This document shows positions 9,021-18,270 of a stretch of DNA of 64,000 nt, one piece after another. The notes beneath the pieces were generated by a model. That model had not been told where the DNA came from. It saw nothing but the letters and a program-made list of their open reading frames with translations, and ran no database searches. This DNA comes from Sporanaerobium hydrogeniformans (GTDB lineage: Bacteria; Bacillota; Clostridia; Lachnospirales; Cellulosilyticaceae). Position 1 is the first letter of the stretch. Each line of letters starts with the position of its first letter. A program made the translations under genes and the position numbers. The DNA lies in the NCBI RefSeq assembly GCF_002735925.1, contig NZ_PEDL01000009.1, forward strand, positions 1-64,000, in the 5' to 3' direction.

Positions 9021-10208
9021 CTAGGTTTTATTTCTTACTTGTAATATAGCCCCCTCCAACTGGATAAGAGCTTTCTCTAGTATTTGGCGGGGACAAGCAA
9101 TATTTATACGTTCAAAATCTTCTCCTGATTTACCAAAGAGTGCACCTTCATCTAACCAAAGTTTTGCCTTATTTACTATTAAATCTTGCCTCACCTTTGG
9201 GTTTAACCCTAAGCCATTACAATCAATCCACACTAAATAAGTCCCTTCTGGCTCTACTAATTTAAGCTCTGGAAGTCGTCTCTCTAAAAAACACCTCACA
9301 AAGGCAAGGTTCTCAAAAAGGTATCTTTTTAACTCCTCTAACCATTCTTCTCCATAGGTATAAGCTACCTCACAAGCTTTAAGCCCCATTATATTAAGTT
9401 GACTATAAGCATTTTTTTGTAATTCTTTCTTAAATTGCTCTCTAAGCATTTTATCTTGTATAAAAATATTGGATACTTGTAAACCTGCCAAATTAAATGT
9501 TTTACTGGGCGCTGTACACGTTATAGTATGCTGTGCATACTCTGGCTTAATATTAGCAAAAATACTATGTTCATGACCTTCATATACAAAATCAGAGTGA
9601 ATTTCGTCTGCTACGATATAAACATTATGTTTGATGCAAATATCTCCTAATCTACTAAGCTCCTCCTTCGTCCATACTCTACCTACTGGATTGTGAGGAC
9701 TACAAAGCACTAAAAGTTTTACCTTATTAGTAATAATTTGTTTTTCCAAAGTCTCAAAATCCATCGTATATTTATTATTTCTATAAATCAATTCATTTTT
9801 AATAAGTCTTCTATTATTAGCCTTAATAGTTTTAGCAAAAGGGTAATAAACAGGCTCTTGAATCATCACTGCATCATTTTCTTGTGTGAGTGCTCTAATA
9901 GCTACCGCAATAGCATAAACAACTCCTGGCGTTTTAACAAGCCAAGAAGGTTCTACCTTCCATCCAAAGCGCCTTTCATACCAACTCGCTACTGCTAGAA
10001 AGTAATCATTTTTTTGTTCTGAGTAACCATAAATACCATGTTCGCTTACCTTTATTAGTGCTTCACGTATCTCTGGCAAGGTTTGAAAATCCATATCTGC
10101 AACCCATAGGGGTAAAATATCTACGGGCTTTCCATTTTCTTCTATAAAATCATACTTAATAGAGTTAGTATGTGACCGATTAATAAGCTCATCAAAATTA
10201 TATTTCAT
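9021..10208 (-). CDS. MalY/PatB-type aminotransferase, putative C-S lyase
   Basis: This class I/II PLP enzyme belongs to the MalY/PatB subfamily, whose members cleave cystathionine or other cysteine S-conjugates to a thiol, pyruvate and ammonia. The N-terminus LPLWVADMDFQ is typical, and the PLP lysine lies in APSKTFNLAGLQ. The 395 residues match the family. AGGAGG precedes the ATG. It follows the NifK-like gene by 82 bp with a hairpin in between, and precedes the metY promoter. In this setting a C-S lyase releasing methanethiol or homocysteine is likely, but the substrate is not shown by sequence. Confidence 0.85.
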   Translation of the reverse strand: MKYNFDELINRSHTNSIKYDFIEENGKPVDILPLWVADMDFQTLPEIREALIKVSEHGIYGYSEQKNDYFLAVASWYERRFGWKVEPSWLVKTPGVVYAIAVAIRALTQENDAVMIQEPVYYPFAKTIKANNRRLIKNELIYRNNKYTMDFETLEKQIITNKVKLLVLCSPHNPVGRVWTKEELSRLGDICIKHNVYIVADEIHSDFVYEGHEHSIFANIKPEYAQHTITCTAPSKTFNLAGLQVSNIFIQDKMLREQFKKELQKNAYSQLNIMGLKACEVAYTYGEEWLEELKRYLFENLAFVRCFLERRLPELKLVEPEGTYLVWIDCNGLGLNPKVRQDLIVNKAKLWLDEGALFGKSGEDFERINIACPRQILEKALIQLEGAILQVRNKT

Positions 10209-10230
10209 CTTGTATGCCTCCTATTTAACA

Positions 10231-10262
10231 AACAATCCCCCTTCCTAAGAAGAGGGATTGTT
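10231..10262 (-). terminator. Hairpin between the NifK-like gene and the C-S lyase gene
   Basis: AACAATCCCCCTTC and GAAGAGGGATTGTT form a stem of about 14 bp with a CTAA loop. The minus-strand tail, TTGTTAAAT, is a poor U-tract, so termination is probably partial. The core CCTCTTCTTAGGAAG also occurs in the metY riboswitch terminator. Confidence 0.6.
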
Positions 10263-10289
10263 CTCACCTTCAAAAGATAAGCTATTTAG

Positions 10290-11624
10290 TTAATTGTAGC
10301 TACTTAAGACTACATCATAAATGTCTTCAATGAGTCTTAATCCTCCTTTAAACCCTACATAACCTGTTGTGAGTACCAAACGATAAGGTGATGGATTTTC
10401 AATGGATAAGAAATCATAATCTTTTTCTTTAGCTAAATATTTATCCCAACCTGCGCCTAAGATAAGGCCTCTTCCTGGATGTTGGATTTCTCTAATTTTC
10501 TCCTGTGCCTCACCACCACTTGGCGTAAAGTAGAGAGGGATTTCCTTTTTATCAGAAGTAGACTTTAAGATCTCTTCGATATAGCCTTGCTGTGACTTAG
10601 GTGTTTTATCCGTAACAAAAACCTCTTTAGGTACGATGCCTACCTCATGAAGTAAAAATTTAGACAAACCTAATACATAACTGGAATCACCTATAATATG
10701 TGCAAAACTAGGGAGCCCATAACGGAACTCTGTAAGGAAGGTTGCCAAACTATCGATTTCTGCATAGTAGGCCTTTTCTTCTCTTTTAATAAATGCTAAA
10801 GCTTTCACCTCGTCTAAGTCTGCACCTTTCTCATTAGCAAATGCTAAAAGTTCTTGTAAAAAGCGAGTAGTTTCATTAGCCCCAATAGGTAAAAAAGGAA
10901 ATTCATAATAGGGTTGTTGGTACTTTTTCTCCAGATTCTTGACAATCTCCTTACCAAACCAAGGCGATACAAGAATATTGAAATTAGCTTCAGGAATAGT
11001 CTTCCATTCAGCCACCCCATTAGAGTAAGGTCCAAATAAAATATTGACTTCTAATCCAAGCCCCTCTAGTAAATACTTAAATTCAAATAAATTACCCTTC
11101 CAAAACTGATCTTGATAAGGAATAGAGGCAAATAAATTAACTAATTTTTTATTCTTTACTTTCTTTCTATCATAAAACTTATCTACAAATTGATCAATAA
11201 TAGCATTCACTACTTTGCTGTGTGCCACGATATTACTTGAAGTAAATCCCGCTGTTTCTACTTGAACGATAGGCTTATCTTCTTCTGCAAACTCACTTAC
11301 TACAGATTCAATGTCATCTCCTACAATAGCAGCTGTACAGCCCGTGAGTACCACTTGAAGGTCTGTATCTAATACTCTGTACGTATTTTTGATATTTTCT
11401 CTTAGTTTATCAAGTCCACCAAATACGACCTCTTTCTCCGAGAAGTTCGTACAAGGTGCTGTATTTCCTCCTGCATAACCTGTTGCTCTTTCAAAAAAAC
11501 GACTCACCATCATGCCACACCCTGGACCAGCGTGCAAAATAGGTACAGCTTTCTCTATAGCCGTAACGGTCTGCAATGCTCCAATAGCACAGGTGATACG
11601 TTGTTGCTCTATTGTATTAGCCAT
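10290..11624 (-). CDS. Nitrogenase component 1-like protein, beta (NifK-like) subunit
   Basis: This protein belongs to the nitrogenase component 1 family (444 residues) and is shorter than NifK, lacking its N-terminal extension. Cysteines at the three P-cluster positions are present: C12 (RITCAIGAL), C36 (AGPGCGMM) and C96 (TGCTAAIVGDD). Their spacing of 24 and 60 is close to NifK's 25 and 58. Its start overlaps the end of the NifD-like gene by 8 bp, indicating translational coupling and a heterotetramer. No nifE or nifN is present, so this is not a conventional nitrogenase. By content and context I favour a methylthio-alkane reductase (MarK-like) role; other group IV nitrogenase-like enzymes remain possible. 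Confidence 0.8.
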   Translation of the reverse strand: MANTIEQQRITCAIGALQTVTAIEKAVPILHAGPGCGMMVSRFFERATGYAGGNTAPCTNFSEKEVVFGGLDKLRENIKNTYRVLDTDLQVVLTGCTAAIVGDDIESVVSEFAEEDKPIVQVETAGFTSSNIVAHSKVVNAIIDQFVDKFYDRKKVKNKKLVNLFASIPYQDQFWKGNLFEFKYLLEGLGLEVNILFGPYSNGVAEWKTIPEANFNILVSPWFGKEIVKNLEKKYQQPYYEFPFLPIGANETTRFLQELLAFANEKGADLDEVKALAFIKREEKAYYAEIDSLATFLTEFRYGLPSFAHIIGDSSYVLGLSKFLLHEVGIVPKEVFVTDKTPKSQQGYIEEILKSTSDKKEIPLYFTPSGGEAQEKIREIQHPGRGLILGAGWDKYLAKEKDYDFLSIENPSPYRLVLTTGYVGFKGGLRLIEDIYDVVLSSYN

Positions 11625-13095
11625 TTTGTTTTCCTCCTAAAAGCTTACCCGATTCTTGTTCTAACCACCATTTGGTATAGGGATTCATAGCATGTTTAGA
11701 AAAATTCTTTACAAATTCATCATTTTCTATCACTTCTATAAGTCTTTTACCATAACGTACAATGCCTTCATAACCCATAGAATAGTGTTCATCCCCTATT
11801 AGCAAGGAAGGAATACCCAACTTAGCCCCCCATAAAGTCATCCCACCATGACGAGCAAGAAGAACATCTGGCCTTACCTTATTTAAGGAATTCACCAATT
11901 GATACTCTTGCTTGTTACATACATTATAATGTGGTACGTCACCATAGTCCTCTACTACATGAGCAAGAGCATCCGCCTCCACTGACTCATTGTCATAGAG
12001 TGGATCATGGTGAAAAATGGCTGCACCTACTGCTTTCATTCCTAATTCACTTAAAATAGCAACAAGAGAATGCCCATGAGAAGCTCCTCCTGTTACATAG
12101 GCTGTCTTACCTTCTAATTTTTTTCTTATCTTTGCAATCTGAGGAAGCCATTCTTCTTTTTGTATCTTGAGGAAGTCTTCTACCTCTGCTTCTTTATGCG
12201 TTATTTTTCCTAATTCACGGAACCATCTATCTGTTTGAGGAATACCGTAAGGAGCTGAGGTTTTAATCTCTGGCACCCCATACTTTTGTTCTAGAGCTGC
12301 TCCTAGATAAGAGCCTAATGTGGCACAAATCTGCACACTAGCTATTGCTTCTGAGCTTCTGCTAAGCTGTTCCACTGTAGAATAAGGTGTTACATAATTA
12401 GGCTTAAGTCCTAATTCTTTAAACCATTTTCCAAAGACGTCTGAACCCCAAAAGTTAATGACATTGACCCTATCCTCTTGTTTTTTCTCAGGAGCTTTTA
12501 TCAGCTTTCTAGCAATGGCATGGTAGCCGGCATCAAAGCCTGTCGTCCAAATCTTAGAGCGAAAACCCTCACAGTAAATCCCGATAACAGGGATGCCTAA
12601 TTCATCTGCCATTTCATCGGTAATAGATTCTACATCATCTCCGATAATCCCTACTGCACAAGTGGTTGCCACAAAAATCACTTTAGGGTCGACCTTTTCA
12701 TAAACCTCTTTAATAGCTGTTCGTAGCTTTTGACTTCCTCCATAAATCGTATCCTTTTCCTCTATATCCGTTGAAAAAAGCTTACGTTGAGTAGGGTTTG
12801 CTACTCCTCTTAAATCACCATTTTGCTGATACGTAAAGTCAAATTCGTGTAAACAGCCTAAGCACCCTATAGGCCCATGACTAATAACTGCTGCATCTTG
12901 AATCATAACTACCGTACAAATCGCTTGTGCGACTGAACACCCTATTGTTTGGTTAAACTGATGATTTCCCTCCTTCAGCTTACCGCATCTCGCATGACCT
13001 ACTAGTTCCTTTGCACTTCCGCAATAACCCGTGATAGATCCTAGCCTGGTTTCACGAATGGCTACCTCTGGTAAATCTAAATTTAATTTACTCAT
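11617..13095 (-). CDS. Nitrogenase component 1-like protein, alpha (NifD-like) subunit
   Basis: This is a NifD-like catalytic subunit of about 492 residues. Numbered from the chosen start, P-cluster cysteines are C53 (TIGCSVAQ), C78 (GPIGCLGC) and C146 (ATTCAVGIIGDD). Spacing of 25 and 68 matches NifD's 26 and 66. C257 (VQICATLGSYL) lies where NifD carries the cofactor-binding Cys275, and YCEGFRSK matches NifD's CEGFRG segment. The NifD His442 position is not clearly conserved; a histidine occurs a few residues further on in GDEHYS. The start was set at the second in-frame ATG because GGAGGAG lies just before it. The likely role is the cofactor-bearing subunit of a Mar-type reductase; substrate assignment is inference. 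Confidence 0.8.
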   Translation of the reverse strand: MSKLNLDLPEVAIRETRLGSITGYCGSAKELVGHARCGKLKEGNHQFNQTIGCSVAQAICTVVMIQDAAVISHGPIGCLGCLHEFDFTYQQNGDLRGVANPTQRKLFSTDIEEKDTIYGGSQKLRTAIKEVYEKVDPKVIFVATTCAVGIIGDDVESITDEMADELGIPVIGIYCEGFRSKIWTTGFDAGYHAIARKLIKAPEKKQEDRVNVINFWGSDVFGKWFKELGLKPNYVTPYSTVEQLSRSSEAIASVQICATLGSYLGAALEQKYGVPEIKTSAPYGIPQTDRWFRELGKITHKEAEVEDFLKIQKEEWLPQIAKIRKKLEGKTAYVTGGASHGHSLVAILSELGMKAVGAAIFHHDPLYDNESVEADALAHVVEDYGDVPHYNVCNKQEYQLVNSLNKVRPDVLLARHGGMTLWGAKLGIPSLLIGDEHYSMGYEGIVRYGKRLIEVIENDEFVKNFSKHAMNPYTKWWLEQESGKLLGGKQNG

Positions 13096-13161
13096 TTTCT
13101 CCTCCATCTATCTTCTTATTCTCAGCCTTAAACCTCTTTTTTTAACAAAAACCTTTGGCTT

Positions 13162-14061
13162 TTAGCCATGCGAAAAGGTTTCTACCACCTCTTTATCATA
13201 GAGTTCCTTATGTAAGCTTTGTCCTTTGCCTGGTATGCCACATGCATCTGCCCTACAGTGTTTGCAGTGTCTAAATACCTCTAAATACTCGCTAGCTTCC
13301 TTTCTCACCCGTTCTAATAGCATACAACTGGGTGCCTTAATATCAGCTAGTTCGTGTTGAGGAATGAGGGGAATAATATTTAAAAGGGATGCACCTAGTT
13401 CCTTAGTGACCTTGGCAATCTCCTTCACATGTTCATCATTAATACCAGGGATAAGTACTGTATTAATTTTAACCAATATCCCTAGTTCTACGGCCTTTTT
13501 GATGCCTTTTAGTTGCGCTTCAATAAGCTTGTTTGCCCCTTGAAGCCCAGTCAGTTTTTTACCCTTTTCATCAATGACATAAGCAATTATTTGGCTTAAA
13601 ATATCTGGTTCTACAGCATTTACCGTTACTGTAATAGTCTCCACACCTACTTCTTTAAGCCTCTCTACCTTATCATATAGCTTTAAGCCATTAGTGCTTA
13701 AGCAGCTAATAAGCTCAGGATATGTCTTTTTCATAATGGCAAATGTCTCTAAAGCGTAATCTGTAGCTAATGTATCTCCTGGCCCTGCTATCCCTACTAC
13801 TTTTAGCTCAGGACAAAGTGTCAAGGCTTTATCTACTATAGCTGGCGTCTCTTCAGGCTTAAGAAGAAGAGAACTTACTCCTGGCCTGATTTCTCCTTTA
13901 TTAAATCCTCTTTTGCAAAATCGGCATTGAATATTACAACTTGGACTTACAGGTAAATGGATCCTTCCACTCTTGTGGTGTGCCTCCTTGCTTAAGCAGG
14001 GATGATTTTTTACTAAATGATCAAACTGATTAGCGTGCTTATGACCTCCTATTTGAGTCAT
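13162..14061 (-). CDS. NifB-like radical SAM cofactor-assembly protein
   Basis: NifB fuses iron-sulfur clusters and inserts carbide to make the 8Fe precursor of nitrogenase cofactors. This 299-residue protein has the radical SAM motif C42-x3-C46-x2-C49 (CNIQCRFC), the NifB hallmark HPCLSKEAHH (C22, H28, H29), RPGVSS, GPGDTL, and the C-terminal C-x2-C-type segment HCKHCRADACG. It is a stand-alone core NifB without the NifX-like tail; a separate NifX-like gene sits directly upstream. Its presence without NifEN suggests that the partner reductase uses the NifB product (8Fe cluster) itself, as proposed for Mar. Confidence 0.87.
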   Translation of the reverse strand: MTQIGGHKHANQFDHLVKNHPCLSKEAHHKSGRIHLPVSPSCNIQCRFCKRGFNKGEIRPGVSSLLLKPEETPAIVDKALTLCPELKVVGIAGPGDTLATDYALETFAIMKKTYPELISCLSTNGLKLYDKVERLKEVGVETITVTVNAVEPDILSQIIAYVIDEKGKKLTGLQGANKLIEAQLKGIKKAVELGILVKINTVLIPGINDEHVKEIAKVTKELGASLLNIIPLIPQHELADIKAPSCMLLERVRKEASEYLEVFRHCKHCRADACGIPGKGQSLHKELYDKEVVETFSHG

Positions 14062-14104
14062 CTCTATCCCTCACTTTCTATCTAGGATTCTTCTTTATTA
14101 AAAG

Positions 14105-14440
14105 TTATTTTCTATTTGTCCTTTTTAGATTCTCTAATATTTCTTGTACCTCCCTAGACATTTCATAGGCTTCTATCCCATGCCTTCGGAGTTCATCATA
14201 GGCTCCTGGCCCTATCCTTGAAACAAATACAAATTTACAATCACTAATTATCCCAATAGTCTTTTCCAAGGCTTCTATACTATGTTCAAACTCTTGGCAA
14301 GACGGTGTATTACTTCTTTCTTCTATGAACGTCACTTGCTCTGCACTTTTAATCTCATAAACTTGAAATTGGGGTGTTCGCCCAAAGTGCTGATTAACCA
14401 CAATGCCATCACTACTTGCAAATGCTACTCTGTAGGCCAT
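14105..14440 (-). CDS. NifX/NafY-family iron-molybdenum cofactor-binding protein
   Basis: This small 111-residue protein has the dinitrogenase iron-molybdenum cofactor fold: VAFASSDGIVVNQHFGRTPQFQVYEI near the N-terminus and GPGAYDELRRHGIEAYEM near the C-terminus. Relatives (NifX, NafY, the NifB C-terminal domain) bind or carry cofactor precursors. Placement between the NifH-like and NifB-like genes supports a carrier role for the NifB product. It starts 12 bp after the nifH-like stop codon, with GGAGG upstream. Confidence 0.85.
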   Translation of the reverse strand: MAYRVAFASSDGIVVNQHFGRTPQFQVYEIKSAEQVTFIEERSNTPSCQEFEHSIEALEKTIGIISDCKFVFVSRIGPGAYDELRRHGIEAYEMSREVQEILENLKRTNRK

Positions 14441-14451
14441 GTTTTCTCCTC

Positions 14452-15333
<882 letters not shown>

Positions 15334-15365
15334 TCATTTTCTTGTTTTATTTTTTATATCCTTTT

Positions 15366-15413
15366 GCAACCTTGAAGCCCTACCTACCTTTATCAATGGT
15401 AGAGCTTCGTTGC
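15366..15413 (-). other. Intercistronic hairpin between metQ and the nifH-like gene
   Basis: A GC-rich imperfect stem pairs GCAAC/GAAGC/CTACC on one side with GGTAG/GCTTC/GTTGC on the other, about 11 bp beyond the metQ stop codon. The minus-strand tail is AAAAGGATAT, without a U-tract. It is therefore more likely an RNA-processing or stability element, or a leaky terminator, than a full stop. Confidence 0.5.
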
Positions 15414-15423
15414 TTTTCACTAT

Positions 15424-16293
15424 TTATTTAGCTGGAATAACAGCCCCATTGTATTTCTCTTCGATAAAGGTTTGAATCGCATCACTACGAAGTGCCTCTA
15501 CTAAAGCTTTAATGGCGGGATCATCCTTCTTTTCTTCCTTAACCGCCACAATGTTTGCATAAGGTGAATCTGCTGCTTCTCTAAAAAGGTATTTAGTCGT
15601 ATCTACACCTGCTTCAAGTGCTTTGTTGGTGTTGGTGATATACACATCAAAGTCTTGTGCTAAGCCTATAATTTGAATGGAGTCAATCTCTACAATTTCA
15701 ATGGGCTTAATGTACTCTATGATATCTTTAACAGAAGCCTTAAGCTCTTTTAAATTCGGATCTAACTTAATAAAACCTGCTTGCTCTATAATTTTTAAAG
15801 CACGGTATGCGTTGGTTGCATCATTAGGGATAATAAACTTGGCATGCTCAGGTATTTCTTCTGTTTTGGTGTACTTAACCGAGTAAGCTGCAATAGGTTC
15901 TACATGGATGTTTCCTACATTAGCAATCTTTGCACCATTAGTCTCGTTATATTCTTCTACATAAGGCCAGTGAGCAAAAAAGGCAAAGTCTACTTCTCCA
16001 TTATTTAGCTTATCTAACCAAGTGGCATCTGAAGCTGTTGAAACAATTTCTACCTCGATCCCCTTTTCTTTTAGAATAGGTTTAACCTCATTCATCAAAT
16101 CATTATGAGGTACGAGGTCTGCTAAACCAATGAGCTTACTTCCTTTTGCCTCCACTGACTTTGCTTCTTCCTGCTTCTGTACCTGTGGGATAGGGCTTGA
16201 AGTAGCCGTTTCTTTTTGACCTACCCCATTGCAACCTACTAATGCTCCAATTAATCCTAAGCTTACTAATGTAACCCATACATTTTTCTTCAT
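15424..16293 (-). CDS. metQ: Methionine ABC transporter, substrate-binding lipoprotein
   Basis: MetQ is the NlpA-family binding protein that delivers methionine to MetNI. A lipoprotein signal ends at the lipobox ALVGC (Cys21). The mature domain starts with KLIGLADLVPHNDLM and keeps the NlpA pattern (NGEVDFAFFAHWPYVEEYN, IPNDATNAYRAL, DVYITNTNKAL). The 289 residues are slightly longer than usual because of a Glu/Lys-rich linker. It is the third gene of metN-metI-metQ. In this operon the true ligand might also be a related methylthio compound; sequence cannot decide. Confidence 0.9.
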   Translation of the reverse strand: MKKNVWVTLVSLGLIGALVGCNGVGQKETATSSPIPQVQKQEEAKSVEAKGSKLIGLADLVPHNDLMNEVKPILKEKGIEVEIVSTASDATWLDKLNNGEVDFAFFAHWPYVEEYNETNGAKIANVGNIHVEPIAAYSVKYTKTEEIPEHAKFIIPNDATNAYRALKIIEQAGFIKLDPNLKELKASVKDIIEYIKPIEIVEIDSIQIIGLAQDFDVYITNTNKALEAGVDTTKYLFREAADSPYANIVAVKEEKKDDPAIKALVEALRSDAIQTFIEEKYNGAVIPAK

Positions 16294-16340
16294 ATCTCAT
16301 CTCTCCTTTTATTTTGATTTTTAAATTTTAAAATTTTTAT

Positions 16341-17132
16341 CTATTCACTTATATCTGTATTTACCTTTAAAACTGACGTTAGCCATTTCTTAAGACCAGA
16401 TTTATTTTTTCTTTGAACTTCACCTATTAAATACCATTTCTTTAAAAATAGTTTAGAAACAAAATCACCTACCCCTTGCACCACTTGAACAATTAGGATA
16501 AGTACCAACACTGTTGCAAGTAGTACATCGTGTTGAAATCGGTTAAAGCCAAACCTTACAGCAATGTCTCCAATTCCTCCTGCACCAAAGTTACCTGCTA
16601 GGGCTGTCATAGAAATCACTGCAATAACAGCGACGGTAAAGGCTCTTATTAGTGAAGGAAATGCCTCTGGTAACATAACCGACAGTAAAATTCGAAGGTT
16701 TCCTGCTCCCATTGCTTTTGCTGCTTCAATCTTTCCTTTAGTGACTTCTAAAAGGCTACTTTCAACTAGTCTGGCAAACATGGGTACACAGCTTGCTACC
16801 AGTGCAATAATACAAGCATTAGAACCATAAGCTTTACCTACTAAAATCCTTGCAATAGGAAGCATTAGTATAATAACAATCATCTGAGGCAACGAACGTA
16901 AACAATTAATCACTATTCCCAAGCCTTTATTGAGCCACCCAATGGGATTCAAACCTTCTGGACTTGTAAGTACTAAGATTAGTCCTAAAAGAACGCCAAT
17001 AATGAGTGTAAAGAGTGTGGATATTGCCACCATGTAAAGTGTATCTCCAATAGCTGGCCACAGCGTCTCCCATACTGGTTTTGTAAAAGCGTTTTTAAAG
17101 ACTTCCCAAAAGGAATATTTATATAAACTCAT
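16341..17132 (-). CDS. metI: Methionine ABC transporter, permease
   Basis: This is the membrane permease of the MetNIQ importer. The 263 residues have about five hydrophobic helices and the EAA docking loop around AAKAMGAGNLRILLSVMLPEAFP. N- and C-terminal tails are longer than in E. coli MetI (217 residues): the first 20 residues and a Lys-rich C-terminal tail (about 230-263) are extra. The start codon overlaps the metN stop codon as ATGA, indicating translational coupling. Confidence 0.9.
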   Translation of the reverse strand: MSLYKYSFWEVFKNAFTKPVWETLWPAIGDTLYMVAISTLFTLIIGVLLGLILVLTSPEGLNPIGWLNKGLGIVINCLRSLPQMIVIILMLPIARILVGKAYGSNACIIALVASCVPMFARLVESSLLEVTKGKIEAAKAMGAGNLRILLSVMLPEAFPSLIRAFTVAVIAVISMTALAGNFGAGGIGDIAVRFGFNRFQHDVLLATVLVLILIVQVVQGVGDFVSKLFLKKWYLIGEVQRKNKSGLKKWLTSVLKVNTDISE

Positions 17133-17920
17133 ATTCCCTCACCTTCTTCCACCCACTGCTTCTGTTGGAACTCAGAATGAATCTTTATAAAAAGCTTACC
17201 TGTATGACTATGAGGATTTAGAAAAACCTCTCTTACTGTACCTTGCTCTGTTATCTCACCCTGCTCTAGAATAGCCATGTTGTTGCAAATGTACTTAATT
17301 GCCTCCAATTCATGCGTAATAAGAATAATAGTTATCCCTAATTTTTGATTAATTTCCTTTAATAAATCTAGTACAGATACCGTTGTTTGAGGATCTAATG
17401 CACTGGTCGCTTCATCACTTAAAAGTACATCTGGATTATTAGCAAGCGCCCGAGCAATCCCTACTCTTTGCTTTTGTCCCCCTGAAAGCTGCCCAGGGTA
17501 AGCATGTATTTTATCACTCAGACCCACTAGTTCAAGGATTTCTTTAACCCTTTCTTTCATTTGCCTTTTTTCATACTGGGAAAGCTTTAAAGGATAGGCT
17601 ACATTTTGATAGACTGTTTTAGATTCAAATAAGTTAAAGCTCTGGAAAATCATACCTATCTTCTGCCTTTGGATATTAAGTTCTCTTTTAGTGAGCTTTG
17701 TCATCTCTTGCTGACCTATTCTAATGCTTCCTTTATCTGGTTCCTCTAGACGATTAAGACACCTAACTAAAGTAGATTTACCTGCCCCACTAAAACCAAC
17801 TATCCCAAAAATATCGCCTTTAGTTATTTTTAAATTGATCCCTTTTAAAACCTCTATATTTTGATTTGTGCTATAAAAGGTTTTGTGTAAATCCTTTATT
17901 TCGATAAACACCTCTTCCAT
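17129..17920 (-). CDS. metN: Methionine ABC transporter, ATP-binding protein
   Basis: MetN powers methionine import. Walker A is GFSGAGKS, the signature LSGGQKQR, Walker B VLLSDEATSALDP and the switch His in LITHE. The usual C-terminal ACT-like (NIL) regulatory domain of about 90 residues that mediates trans-inhibition by methionine is missing: the protein ends at about 263 residues. Control therefore seems to rest on the SAM-I leader just upstream. The start is set at the ATG for MEEVFIEIKDLHK because AAAGGAGGAG directly precedes it; an in-frame ATG 21 bp upstream would contain the ribosome site. Confidence 0.9.
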   Translation of the reverse strand: MEEVFIEIKDLHKTFYSTNQNIEVLKGINLKITKGDIFGIVGFSGAGKSTLVRCLNRLEEPDKGSIRIGQQEMTKLTKRELNIQRQKIGMIFQSFNLFESKTVYQNVAYPLKLSQYEKRQMKERVKEILELVGLSDKIHAYPGQLSGGQKQRVGIARALANNPDVLLSDEATSALDPQTTVSVLDLLKEINQKLGITIILITHELEAIKYICNNMAILEQGEITEQGTVREVFLNPHSHTGKLFIKIHSEFQQKQWVEEGEGI

Positions 17921-17944
17921 CTGCTCTCCTCCTTTAAACAAAAT

Positions 17945-18105
17945 AAAAAACTACTTCTTTGTATAAGAAAGTAGTTTTGCAGAAAATCTATGGCTACTCT
18001 CTTATCTTTCAAACCTTATGGTTTGTAGGAATTAGCACCTTGAATAACTAAGTTATCCTGGTTGCCGGGCGTCATTGGGCCAGTCCCTCCGCCTCTCTGG
18101 ATAAG
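17945..18105 (-). promoter_or_regulatory. SAM-I riboswitch (S-box) upstream of metNIQ and the nitrogenase-like genes
   Basis: On the minus strand the aptamer begins CUUAUCCAGAGAGG at 18105, with GGGACUGGCCC, GCCCGGCAACC and GGUGCUAAUUCC, and closes with GAUAAG at about 18001-18006. A terminator stem AAAACTACTT/AAGTAGTTTT with a U-tract lies at 17945-17978. It is a transcriptional OFF switch responding to SAM, and it heads the whole metN-to-C-S-lyase gene string. Confidence 0.95.
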
Positions 18106-18149
18106 AATTTAAAACGTTTTTAATTTCCTAGTATTACTATATGTTTAGT

Positions 18150-18178
18150 ATTGTATTTCCATTACATTACTTTGTCAA
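18150..18178 (-). promoter_or_regulatory. Sigma-A promoter of the metN operon
   Basis: On the minus strand TTGACA (18173-18178), a 17-bp spacer and TACAAT (18150-18155). The start of transcription would fall near 18143, about 40 bp before the SAM-I aptamer. Confidence 0.75.
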
Positions 18179-18270
18179 TATATTTTTTATATTTTGCTTA
18201 TTATTTTTAGTAATAGGTCTACCTCTTTGTTGCATAGAGTAATAACACCAAGCAAAAAGGAGCTATCACT

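Noticed and set aside
10231-10262. A third SAM-I riboswitch before the C-S lyase gene
   Set aside because: Only a terminator-like hairpin is present; the aptamer elements are missing and the upstream sequence is the coding end of the NifK-like gene.
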